This document shows, piece after piece, positions 7,152 through 15,188 of a stretch of 15,188 nt of DNA (its first letter is position 1; the number at the start of each line of letters is the position of its first letter). Below the pieces are notes generated by a model. It was not told where the DNA came from. It worked only from the letters and a program-made list of their open reading frames with translations, and made no database searches. The stretch covers positions 1 through 15,188 of the forward strand of contig CAMOLN010000004.1 of NCBI GenBank assembly GCA_946618745.1, given 5' to 3'. The translations under genes were made by a program, and so were the position numbers. The DNA comes from an uncultured Alphaproteobacteria bacterium. GTDB taxonomy: Bacteria; Pseudomonadota; Alphaproteobacteria; RF32; CAG-239.

Positions 7152-8728
7152 ATTCTTTTCTTTCTTTGTAGCAAGGATTGAAAAAGTGTTCGGACATCTA
7201 TAAGGCGCATAAGAATTGCAAAGATGATAAACACAAATCCGCTGATAAGGCAATTAAAAGTTAATAGTCCGAGTTTGGGAAGTATACTTAAATGCAACCA
7301 GTTTTCAAATTGGCAATTAAGGCGATATTCAATAAAAATAAGAGAAATGCTCATAATTATGGAACAAATGACAATTTTACCGATTTTAAGTAATAACGGG
7401 CGAGAAGGTTGCCAAAAGTTTCTTTTTTTGAGGCCACGGAGGTAAAGCCATAACGATACGAAAGCAGCGATGGTAGTTGCCGAAGCTATGCCGACATGTC
7501 CGAACGGTCCCATTAAGATAATTGCACAAACCAAATTGGTTAATAAAACACTGGCTGAATATTTGACAGGAGTTTTAGTGTCGCCGCGAGCAAAAAAATT
7601 AGGAGCAAGGGATTTTACAAATACATAAGCCGGAAGACCTACAGCATAAGCAATTACAGCTTTTGCAGTCATGGCTGTTTGTTGAGCACCGAAAGCACCG
7701 TGTTGAAATAAGATATTTATAATCGGTTCGGCTAATATTACCAAAGCAAAAGCGGCAGGAATCGAGAGAATCGCACCATATTCAACAGCTTTATCTTGAA
7801 CGGAGCGAGCTTGTTCGATTTCTTCGGATTTAATATGGCGCGACAGTATTGGTAATACAGCAACGCTGATAGCCGCACCGACAACACCTAAAGGAAGTTG
7901 TTGCAGACGATTGGCATAATACAGCCAAGAAATGGCCCCAGTTCCTACCAAGGATACTAAAATAGTATCAACCACCATATTAATTTGATAGATTCCGGCA
8001 CCTAAAATTCCCGGAGCGATACGTTTAAACAGAGTTTTAATGTCGTCGTTTTTGATTAATGATTTAATATTGTATTGCGGACGTAGAAATATTCTTTGTT
8101 TGAGTAAAAACCAACGTAACCAAAATATTTCCAACAATCCGGCGACGGTTATGCCTAAAGCCAGGCCGTGAGCGGTGGTCGGGCAAAACGGCACAAACAC
8201 AAAAATAGCTGCTATAATAGTGATGTTTAAGATTACCGGAGCCGCGGCAGGAGCAGCAAATTTGTTAAATGAATTTAATATTCCGGACTGAAAAGATACT
8301 ATTGATATAAATAGAAGGAAGGGAAAAGTGATGCGGCAAAGGGTTGTGGCAAGAGCTACTTTTTCGGCATCACCGGCGAATCCGGGAGCGAGGATACTTA
8401 CAACCCAAGGCATTAAAAATTCAATAAATAAGACAAACAATCCGACAAAGAAAGCTAAAATAGAAATTGCCGATGAAGCAAAGAGCAGAGCTTTTTTGCG
8501 GTTTTCACAAGCTAATTTTTGTGATAACATCGGAACAAAGGCGGTGGTAAAAGCACCCTCGGCAAATAACGAGCGAAAAAGGTTGGGCAATTTAAAAGCA
8601 ACAAAAAAAGCATCGGCAGCCATTCCGGCGCCTAGAAAGTTAGCCAAAAGCATATCACGCAAGAATCCGGTAATGCGCGAGAGAAGTGTGAATCCGCCAA
8701 AAGTGGCAATAGCTTTGAATAAATTCAT
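7148..8728 (-). CDS. murJ: Lipid II flippase MurJ
   Basis: MurJ is the MOP-superfamily flippase that moves lipid II across the inner membrane for peptidoglycan synthesis. The N-terminus is diagnostic: SRITGFLRD, then GAGMAADAFFVAFKLPN and LFRSLFAEGAFTTAFVP. The residues shown to be essential in the E. coli protein are present at R18, R24, D39 and R52. The NRLQQLPLGVVG segment carries the arginine equivalent to R270 by motif. The 526-residue length and many hydrophobic segments (14 expected) fit the family. It is the first gene of a minus-strand operon; its stop codon overlaps the start of the DUF2333 gene. Many alphaproteobacteria place murJ near glnD or trpS; neither is here. The ribosome site is weak (TTGAGC well upstream of the ATG). 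Confidence 0.96.
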   Translation of the reverse strand: MNLFKAIATFGGFTLLSRITGFLRDMLLANFLGAGMAADAFFVAFKLPNLFRSLFAEGAFTTAFVPMLSQKLACENRKKALLFASSAISILAFFVGLFVLFIEFLMPWVVSILAPGFAGDAEKVALATTLCRITFPFLLFISIVSFQSGILNSFNKFAAPAAAPVILNITIIAAIFVFVPFCPTTAHGLALGITVAGLLEIFWLRWFLLKQRIFLRPQYNIKSLIKNDDIKTLFKRIAPGILGAGIYQINMVVDTILVSLVGTGAISWLYYANRLQQLPLGVVGAAISVAVLPILSRHIKSEEIEQARSVQDKAVEYGAILSIPAAFALVILAEPIINILFQHGAFGAQQTAMTAKAVIAYAVGLPAYVFVKSLAPNFFARGDTKTPVKYSASVLLTNLVCAIILMGPFGHVGIASATTIAAFVSLWLYLRGLKKRNFWQPSRPLLLKIGKIVICSIIMSISLIFIEYRLNCQFENWLHLSILPKLGLLTFNCLISGFVFIIFAILMRLIDVRTLFQSLLQRKKRI

Positions 8729-8764
8729 TGTATAAAATTGCTCAAATTAACACGATGTTAACTG

Positions 8765-8798
8765 ATTATATATTATATTTTTGATATGGGAATAGCAA
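8765..8798 (-). promoter_or_regulatory. Candidate promoter region for the murJ operon
   Basis: Two overlapping TATAAT-like boxes are seen on the minus strand (8765-8770 and 8772-8777), with TTGCTA at 8793-8798. The TTGCTA to nearer TATAAT spacing is only 15 nt, so the exact hexamers are uncertain. The intergenic space 8729-8904 must hold divergent promoters for murJ and the gene at 8905. Confidence 0.35.
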
Positions 8799-8846
8799 AT
8801 TTGCGGCTTGTGAAGAGTTTTTTGCAAGAAAACTGCGGGTTTGGGG

Positions 8847-8884
8847 TTGACAAAATAAAAAAAAGTTGAAATAGTAGACAAAAA
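8847..8884 (+). promoter_or_regulatory. Promoter with downstream AGACAAAA element (copy 1)
   Basis: TTGACA (8847-8852), 17 nt, then AATAGT (8870-8875) followed directly by AGACAAAAA (8876-8884), where transcription would start. The -10 hexamer is weak but the arrangement is repeated at 9418-9454 before the related gene, which supports its being functional. GGAGA (8894-8898) is a good ribosome site 6 nt before the ATG at 8905. Confidence 0.65.
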
Positions 8885-8904
8885 TTAAAACATGGAGAAT
8901 CAAA

Positions 8905-9408
8905 ATGGATTCAGAAGAAAATAAAGAAGATAATAAAAAAGACGATAAACAGAAAAAAAGTGAAACTAAGATAGAAAAAGTCGGTGGTATTAAGGGTTGG
9001 CTTTTGCGTAAAGCGAAGACCTTTATGTTTGATGCTAAAAATAATAAATTGGTTTTGCCGCAAGGGGTTACTTTAACTATTGAAGAAAAAGCCGAATTGG
9101 AGGCAATGTTCGGTGAGATTATAGATCAAGCTAAAATAGTGGCGCAGCATCGTGAGCAAATGATGAGTGCTCAACAGCAGGCCGGTGTAAGATTCAAGGC
9201 AAATGTAGTTGAAGGTTATAACTTGTTGGTGAACGGAACTTATCGCGAGTTGACCGGTATTTTAGCACATAAAATTCATGAGAATCTACAAGGTATGTTG
9301 ATGGTTAATAATCGTTTCTTAAGCGGCTTGTGGAAAGCTTTAAGTAAAAGTAATGATAATAATCAAAATATCGCCTCAATGTTTAAAAAAGGAAATGACG
9401 GCAGATAA
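8905..9408 (+). CDS. Small protein of unknown function sharing a 26-residue motif with its neighbour
   Basis: No known family is recognised. The 167-residue product has a highly charged, probably disordered N-terminus (residues 1-25, Asp/Glu/Lys), a GWLLRKAK basic-aromatic stretch (31-38), helical regions rich in Glu, Gln and Met (58-92), and a conserved block at 106-131. The block starts NLLVNGTYRELTG and aligns without gaps to residues 85-110 of the next gene's product, with 11 of 26 positions identical and most others conservative. No signal peptide, membrane helix or catalytic motif is seen. The ATG has an excellent GGAGA ribosome site. It is transcribed divergently from murJ. Both products end in Gly-Arg. 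A structural or partner-binding role is possible but unsupported. Confidence 0.8.
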   Translation: MDSEENKEDNKKDDKQKKSETKIEKVGGIKGWLLRKAKTFMFDAKNNKLVLPQGVTLTIEEKAELEAMFGEIIDQAKIVAQHREQMMSAQQQAGVRFKANVVEGYNLLVNGTYRELTGILAHKIHENLQGMLMVNNRFLSGLWKALSKSNDNNQNIASMFKKGNDGR

Positions 9409-9417
9409 TTCGGCTGC

Positions 9418-9454
9418 TTGACTTTTTGTTTAAAATGTGTCATAATAGACAAAA
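9418..9454 (+). promoter_or_regulatory. Promoter with downstream AGACAAAA element (copy 2)
   Basis: TTGACT (9418-9423), 17 nt, CATAAT (9441-9446), then AGACAAAA (9447-9454). Each hexamer matches the sigma70 consensus at five of six positions. The distance from the -35 start to AGACAAAA is 29 nt, identical to copy 1. It gives the downstream gene its own promoter instead of relying on read-through. Confidence 0.75.
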
Positions 9455-9481
9455 GCAGTTAATAATAGAGGAGTAGCAGGG

Positions 9482-9952
9482 ATGGTCAATTTAGATGGTG
9501 TTAGAGAAGCTATAGAAAAAGCTGAAAAAGGTACTGGTAAAGCAGAAATTTCTGAACCGTGGAAAACTGTTAAGTGGCTTAAGAAATGGGGTAAATCTTT
9601 AGGTAAGGGATTTGCTGTTGAATGGCAAAATATGACATCCGATATGAAGCATGATCTAGGTTTTATGAAAAATATAACGAAAGAGACTTTTTTGCATCCT
9701 TGGAAATTAGCGAAGGATATAAGAAATGGAACTAATCTTTTAGCTCAAGGTAAGTTTAAGGAATTGCATGGTAAAGTGGCACAACGGTTGGCTGCTAACT
9801 TGGAAGCGATGGGGATTATCGGTGATGAAGCATACGAAAAAATTTCTAATCGCATAAAAGAAAGAACAGAAGTTGGAAAAGTTAATGCAAGTGATCTAGC
9901 AAAGGCATATAAAGCTAGGCGTGCGAATGTTATGAATAGAAAAGGCAGATAA
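9482..9952 (+). CDS. Small basic protein of unknown function, paralogue of the preceding gene
   Basis: No known family is recognised. The 156-residue product is basic, with a Trp/Lys/Gly-rich region (27-48, WKTVKWLKKWGKSLGKG) that could bind membrane or nucleic acid, and a conserved block at 85-110 starting NLLAQGKFKELHG. The block aligns without gaps to residues 106-131 of the preceding product; a shared Gly lies two residues before it. The C-terminus (130-156) is helical and basic, ending in Lys-Gly-Arg. No signal peptide or membrane helix is seen. AGAGGAG lies about 8 nt before the ATG. DNA identity between the two genes in the shared block is low although the protein motif is kept, which suggests an old duplication held by selection. 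Confidence 0.8.
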   Translation: MVNLDGVREAIEKAEKGTGKAEISEPWKTVKWLKKWGKSLGKGFAVEWQNMTSDMKHDLGFMKNITKETFLHPWKLAKDIRNGTNLLAQGKFKELHGKVAQRLAANLEAMGIIGDEAYEKISNRIKERTEVGKVNASDLAKAYKARRANVMNRKGR

Positions 9953-9968
9953 GATTTTTTCTGGTATA

Positions 9969-9999
9969 AAAACCCCCGAAAGTTATTTTCGGGGGTTTT
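9969..9999. terminator. Bidirectional intrinsic terminator
   Basis: A perfect 13-bp stem (9969-9981 with 9987-9999) encloses a 5-nt loop. The core is CCCCCG/CGGGGG, flanked by A and T runs. It lies between the plus-strand gene ending at 9952 and typA ending at 10007, and suits both. Confidence 0.95.
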
Positions 10000-10006
10000 A
10001 AGTTAT

Positions 10007-10660
10007 TTATTCCATAATTTCCGGTTTGGCGCGTTTGCGGGCTAAAGGATCTAAAATACGTTTACGCAGGCGTAAAGATTTGGGAGTTACTTCCAACAAT
10101 TCATCATCTTGGATATAAGATAAACCCTGTTCCAAGCTCATTTTGCGGGGCGGAATCAAATCAATCGCTTCATCTTTGCCGGCGGCGCGGATATTGGTTA
10201 ATTGTTTGGCTTTGCAAGGATTAACTTCAATATCATTGGGTTTGGTATGTTCGCCGATAATCATGCCGGTATAGACCGGAACACCCGGATCAATAAACAT
10301 CGGCCCGCGTTCTTGCAATTTCCATAAAGAATAGGCAATAGCGGTGCCGGTTTCAGATGAAATCAACACACCGGTGCGACGGCTTTCAATTTCGCCTTTA
10401 TAAGGTTCATAGCATTTGAACAAACGGTTCATAACGCCGGTGCCGCGAGTGTCGGTCAAAAATTCGGAGTGATAACCGATAAGTCCGCGAGAGGGAGCAT
10501 TGAAAATAAGACGAGTTTTGTTGCCGACCTGCGAGGGTATCATTTCAACCAATTCGCCGCGGCGGCGACCGAGTTTTTCAACTACCGCACCGGAAAATTC
10601 TTCATCAACATCAACGGTTACTTCTTCGACCGGCTCCAAAAGCTGACCGTTTTCATCTTT
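10007..10660 (-). CDS. typA: TypA/BipA C-terminal part only, cut at a chimeric junction
   Basis: TypA (BipA) is a ribosome-binding translational GTPase used in stress and cold adaptation and in ribosome assembly. About 210 residues are recognisable. They begin at LEPVEEVTVDVDEEFSGAV, the start of the EF-G C-terminal (domain V-like) fold. APSRGLIGYHSEFLTDTRG and GVLISSETG follow, then the BipA-specific C-terminal domain with QLTNIRAAGKDEA, QDDELLEVTPKS and LRLRKR. DTRGTGVMNRLF is typical of alphaproteobacterial TypA. The GTPase, effector and domain II-III parts (about 400 residues) are absent: upstream the same frame runs into Cna-B surface-protein sequence. Base composition fits the left part of the window. 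An intact gene very probably exists in the organism and this is an assembly break. Confidence 0.93.
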   Translation of the reverse strand, partial: KDENGQLLEPVEEVTVDVDEEFSGAVVEKLGRRRGELVEMIPSQVGNKTRLIFNAPSRGLIGYHSEFLTDTRGTGVMNRLFKCYEPYKGEIESRRTGVLISSETGTAIAYSLWKLQERGPMFIDPGVPVYTGMIIGEHTKPNDIEVNPCKAKQLTNIRAAGKDEAIDLIPPRKMSLEQGLSYIQDDELLEVTPKSLRLRKRILDPLARKRAKPEIME

Positions 10661-13600
10661 TTTCAGGAGCATCACACGGGTGTAATCATCCCGGATGGTG
10701 GTGTCGCCGGTAATGCCCCCGCCCTGATCTACAGTAAAGGTCATGACAGCTTCATTGAGCGCGTACCCGCTGGGAGCCAGGATTTCCCGGAAGGTGTAGG
10801 TGCCGGGGGCTACGGGGATATTGGGAATCTGACCGTTCTTGTCAGTATAGACCCGATAAATCACTTCATTTTTGTCATTGGTGACTTCAATCAGCGCACC
10901 GGGCAGCGTCTTTTCGCCGGTAATATCCAGCTTGGTCAGCGTGAAGGGATACCAGATCAGTTCATCATGCACTTTTTCGGACAGCGTGACGCGGATCACA
11001 TGATCTTCGTCTGCCGCGGCAGGATCAAGGGTCACGGTAAACCGTTCCGTGTTGATCTTCCAGCCTGCAGGCGCGGACAATTCCTTGATGAAATATCTTC
11101 CATGCGGATAATTGCCGGAGAAGGTCAGTTTTCCTTCCGCATCCGTCATGCCTACCGCTATGAGGGTATCAGCCATCAGCGTGCCACCATCATAGTGGAT
11201 GTCATTATCGTTATACAGGCCGAAGGTAAAGCCCTCCCCGGGGGCATTAGTGATAATCTGCCTTACAGTATCACCCTCATGGACTGTTTGCAGGACTTCT
11301 TTTTCTTTGGATAAGCTGATTTCAGAGGGGAGATAGTCATTGCCTACTATGACCACGGTTTCCACCAGGGGCGTATGATCGTCGGCATAGATCAAATCAG
11401 CCTCATAGTGACGATCATCAAAGAAGTACCCGTCAGGCGCGGATACTTCTACCAGGTAATACCGACCCAGCGGCAAAGTTTTGGACACATCGGGGCCGTC
11501 TGCTGTGGTGGTGATGGTGTCCGCCAAAGCATCCTGCTCATACCAAACTGTTCCATCTTTCCCGGTAATCGTTTCAGCAGCGTGAACCTCAAATACAGCG
11601 TCTGCCAACCGCTTTTCCTCATAGATCGGCCGCATGACGGTGTTGCCGTATTGATCTTCCTTTTCCTTGAAGCCGGTCAGCTGCAATCCGGTCTTTTCTA
11701 CCCTGATCCGGCCTTTCACCGCTTCATCCTCGATTTCAAATTCCAGCAGGTAGGCTTCACCAGGCTGATTCATGTTTTCATCGCCTACGAATACCGCCAG
11801 CTCGTCTGTCTTTATAAGATACCTTTCGGGAGCCTGGAACTCTTCAATGTAATACAGGCCGTAACGCACCGTTTCGGGCAGCGTCACCGTACCATCCGCA
11901 TCCGTTTTGAAGATGTCAATCACTTGTGTCCGGGGATAATGGACGGTTTGCGTGACATATTCGCCGTTGGCGTCTTTCAACCTGAAAGCCGTATTTGCCA
12001 GGGTGATCGTCTTGCCTGTTTCCGCGTCCACTTTAATGAATTTCAGCCGATAACGGATGGCTTCGTTGTTCAGGATCATGGTCGGCGGGTTATCTACATC
12101 TTCGGTGCCGCGAATGTAAATATCGAAGGGGGCTTTGATGGCGTACCCTTCCTTTGCTTTGGTTTGCTGTACGGTATAAATACCATAGGGCAGCAGCTTG
12201 GTTTGGGTCTTGCCATACGCATCTGTGGTGATGGTGTCACGCTCAAAAGAACGGGCGGCATCAAAGGAACCGGCTTTTTTCAGATACACATTGAATACCG
12301 CGCCCGGTTCCGGGGTTTCAATAATCCCGGCGTCATTATGGATTTCATTGTCACCAGCAAATTTAACAAAGGCATGGCAGCCGTAGAGGATTTCATTGCA
12401 GACAACGTCTTCATATGTGATGACTGCTTCCTGGGACTGCCGGGCTGCACTGGTGGTATCCACCATGGTATGCTTATCCGTGAGCTGATACCCCGTAGGC
12501 GGCGTCAATTCCACGATCTCGTAAATACCTGGCCAGAGTTCTTCCGTTGTGACAGACGCATCCTCACCAGCCGTTTTCATGCTTTCCACGACCACAGTGC
12601 CTTTTTTGTAGAGGATGGTTCCCTGTCTGTCTGTGATATTCTCACCGGCCAGTACCTGGAACACAGCGCCGTTCAGGATACCGTCGCCCCGGGTGGCAGG
12701 ATCAGCCGCAGGATCACCGGCGTATTCGTCAGCATCCCGCTTATACAGCTCCAACCGCACCTGAACGGGCTGATTGGTGGCAGACAGTTCAGTGATTTCG
12801 TCAGATTTTACTGTGCAATTCAGCGACACTTCCTCAAAGACATATCCGGCTGTTGCGCCATGTTCCTTGATGATATACCGGCCTTTACGGATAGGTTCGG
12901 ACATGGCGATGCCGTTTTCATCCGTCACCATTGTGGTAGCAAGGCCCTCGCCGTACTGATCGTCGTAATACACGTCAAACTGTACGCCGGAGATTGGATT
13001 ACCATTGAGCCGATCTGTCTTTTTCAACCTGATCCAGCCCTTGGTTGGCTCATTCTCACAGGGGACATCGTAGGTCAGCAGATCTTCCGTGTCGATGGTT
13101 ACATCAACGCTGAAATGATTGTCCACATAATGAGTTGGAACATTCGTTTCTTCCACGCGGTACACGCCCCAGGACAGCAACGGCGAAACGGCGATGCCGT
13201 CAGCATCCGTGACGATTATCGCAACCACTTCACCGTCATTGCTGCCTTTATGCGAGGGCAGACCGCTGATTCTCGTAATGGTAAACTCCGCGCCAGCCAG
13301 CTTTTCGCCGGTTAATTCATCGGTTTTGATGATGCGGATTTTGCCTTGAATCGGCGTATTGGTACAACTTAGATTGGTCGTTTCATCGGACTTAACTACG
13401 CAATCCATCGATACAAGATCGGTTACATAGCCAGTAGGATCAGCGTGTTCCTTCACGATGTATGTCCCTTTGCGCAGAGCAGGAGATACCGCCACGCCGT
13501 TTTTATCCGTGGTCATGGTTGCAGCCAGCTCTTCGCCATACTGATCGTTATAATAGATGTCAAACTGAACACCTTCAATGACGGTGCGATCCAGCTTGTC

Positions 13601-15188
13601 CATCTTTACGATCTTAATATAGCCTTTGGTGGGCTCATTCTCACAGTCAATCGTATAGGTTTTGTTGTCTTCACTGCCAGTAATCTTAGTGGTGAAATGA
13701 TTATTGACATAATGCACAGGGACCCCACTTTCTGCCACTTCATAAGTGCCCCAAGTTAGAAGATCAGAAGTGGCTTCGCCTTTTTCATCCGTAATCATGG
13801 TTGCTACCACTTTCCCATCACTCTCTCCATTGTGAGAAGGCAGCCCGGTAATGCGGGTGATCGTAAATTCAGCGCCAGCCAAAGGTTCAGAGGTCAATTG
13901 GTCGGTTTTTTCAATCTTAACTCTGAATTGGATAGGCGTGTTGCTGGCTTTCAGTTCAGTTGTCTGATCTGAGAACACTTCGCAATCAAGAGAGACAAGC
14001 TCGTCAGTATAGCCAGTGGGATTCTCATGCTCTCGAACAGTATACTTTCCTTTGTGAAGCGGTTCAGAGATGGCAACACCATCAGAATTAGTGGTCATTG
14101 CGCTGATTATTTTCTCACCTTGAAGAATATCAAATTGAACTCCGGAAATAGGATGATTGTTCAGACTGTCGATCTTTGTCAGCTTGATCCAACCCTTTGT
14201 AGGCTCGTTCTCACAGACAACAAGATAGGTTTTGTTATTTTCAACGCCAGTGACAGTCGTGGAAAAGCCATTATCCACGTAATGTTTCGGAACTGTGGTT
14301 TCCTTGACTTCATATTCACCCCAGGTCAGGAGATCGGAGACGGCTTCACCTTTTTCATCGGTAGTCAATGTTGCAACGACTTTCTCATTTCCAATCCCAT
14401 CATGAGTCGGAATACCATTTTTACGAGTAATCGTGAATACAGCACCCGCCAAAGGTTCATGGGTCAATTCATCTGTCTTACTGACCTTTACTCTAAACTG
14501 AATAGGCATGTTATCGGCAAACAGTTCGGATACTTCTTGAGATTTTACTTCGCAGTTCAAAGAAACTAATTCTGCAATGTAGCCTTGTGGGTTTTCACGT
14601 TCCCTGACAGTATACTGTCCTTTGAGAAGAGCCTCCGATTTGGCTACACCGTCTTTATCTGTGGTCATGGAAGAGATTATTGTTTCACCTTGGAAAATGT
14701 CGAAGATTACCCCTGAAATGGGTGTTCCGTCCAACTTGTCCGTCTTGGTCAGCTTGATCCAACCTTTCATAGGCTCGTTGGATACATTCAGGGTATAGGT
14801 CTTTTCGTTTTCCTTTCCTTCCACCGTGGCGGTGAAATGGTTGTCAATGAAATTCACGGGCACTTTCGTTTCTGCTACTTCATATTTACCCCAGGTAAGC
14901 AGGTCAGTGATGGCTTCGCCATTGGCGTCTGTTACCAGTGTGGCAACGGTTTCCCCATTGCCCACGCCGTTATGGGACGACAGGCCGGAGATACGCTTCA
15001 CGGTAAACTCCGCGCCAGACAGCGGTTCCTGGGTCAGTGCGTCAGTTTTCAGAATACGAATCTTGAATTGAATGGGCGTGTTTTTCGCTGTCAATTCGGT
15101 TACTTCATCCGATTTCACGGCGCAATCCTGGGTGAACAGCGTTGCTGCATATCCTTCTGGCGCTGCGTGTTCCTTGACAGTATAAGCG
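10640..15188 (-). CDS. Cna-B/SpaA-type multi-domain surface protein, partial at both ends
   Basis: This is a chain of immunoglobulin-like Cna-B domains, as in pilin and surface adhesins of Gram-positive bacteria. Many show the Lys/Glu/Asn pattern of self-forming isopeptide bonds: a KTD near each domain start, a V-x-E-[TH] before the last strand and an Asn at the end (NEP or NTP). From the right edge come a partial domain, four A+B tandem pairs (12770-15076), then six more divergent domains to about 10660. The last includes LTKLDITGEKTLPGA and NIPVAPGTYTFRE, a type familiar from Firmicutes surface proteins, some on conjugative elements. No signal peptide or sortase signal is present: the N-terminus lies beyond 15188 and the C-terminus is replaced by TypA. 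The GTG at 15118 is internal, because the frame upstream reads AYTVKEHAAPEGYAAT, matching the B repeats. GC is clearly higher than in the left part. Confidence 0.88.
12770..15076 (-). repeat. Four tandem ~570-bp units encoding paired Cna-B domains
   Basis: Units lie at 14507-15076 (570 bp), 13937-14506 (570), 13355-13936 (582) and 12770-13354 (585). Each encodes an A domain of about 105 residues (starting PIQF or PIQG, with GLPSHNG-like and DLLTWG segments) and a B domain of about 85-90 residues (starting at W or Y then IKL/IRL). The two left units carry a YY[ND]DQYGE variant in the B domain where the two right units have FQGE or LQGE, which explains the length difference. A further partial B domain runs off the right edge. 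Confidence 0.9.

Noticed and set aside
7152..7253. Longer start for the DUF2333 gene at 7253
   Set aside because: It would overlap murJ by about 100 nt and add an unlikely Cys/Tyr-rich peptide. The ATG at 7151 forms a typical ATGA overlap.
9401..9430. Possible terminator between the two small plus-strand genes
   Set aside because: GCAG/CTGC gives only a 4-bp stem and the following T-run belongs to the promoter spacer; too weak to call.
11375..13315. Open frame of 646 codons on the plus strand opposite the adhesin
   Set aside because: It is antisense to recognisable Cna-B domains, has no family resemblance, and its length follows from the repeat composition of the real strand. The same holds for 10469-11314 and 14027-14569.
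12770..15076. Repeat array considered as CRISPR or satellite DNA
   Set aside because: Units of about 570 bp are translated in one frame into conserved protein domains, without short repeats and unique spacers.
15116..15118. GTG at 15118 as start of the adhesin gene
   Set aside because: The frame continues upstream to the window edge and encodes sequence homologous to the B repeats, so this codon is an internal valine.
10007..15118. Genuine adhesin-TypA fusion protein with a new function
   Set aside because: The join lies in a short shared sequence, composition shifts there, the GTPase part is missing and the two halves belong to different bacterial groups. A chimera is far more likely.

Overview
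The left two thirds of the window (about 1-10640) looks like a low-GC chromosome of an uncultured alphaproteobacterium, possibly gut-associated. The evidence is a DUF2336 protein (a family centred on Alphaproteobacteria), an HD-GYP protein, an alphaproteobacterial-type MurJ, a DUF2333 protein, a Nfu-type iron-sulfur scaffold and an alphaproteobacterial-type TypA C-terminus. The species assignment is inference; no rRNA or tRNA gene is present to test it.

Layout. Positions 1-247 hold a large imperfect hairpin and a candidate promoter. A small helical-repeat protein (248-664, +) follows and converges, over a shared bidirectional terminator (690-724), with a Lys/Ala-rich protein that has a glycine-zipper-like segment (732-1646, -). 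Next, on the minus strand, comes a two-gene unit: a DUF2336 protein (4563-3457) then a GAF-like/HD-GYP protein (3444-1762), with a strong promoter at 4594-4622. Upstream of it is a four-gene, tightly packed minus-strand operon: murJ (8728-7148), a DUF2333 membrane protein (7151-6123), an Nfu-like scaffold (6113-5568) and a secreted Bax/glucosaminidase-family protein (5571-4630), with ATGA overlaps at two of the three joints. It combines lipid II export and probable peptidoglycan cleavage with an Fe-S carrier.

Two small plus-strand genes of unknown function (8905-9408 and 9482-9952) share a 26-residue C-terminal motif. Their promoters match down to a downstream AGACAAAA element at the same 29-nt offset from the -35 box. 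This is the best candidate for an undescribed gene family here. They converge on typA over a bidirectional terminator (9969-9999).

The right third (about 10640-15188) is one open reading frame on the minus strand that cannot be a normal gene. Its last 210 or so residues are the C-terminus of the translational GTPase TypA/BipA, and everything before is a GC-richer chain of Cna-B/SpaA-type surface-protein domains of Firmicutes character, including four tandem units of about 570 bp. The join falls in a short stretch that both proteins can encode (Lys-Lys-Asp-Glu-Asn-Gly-Gln-Leu, about 10640-10663). The simplest reading is a metagenomic assembly chimera, not a real fusion. The frame stays open through the right edge, so the GTG at 15118 is an internal valine.
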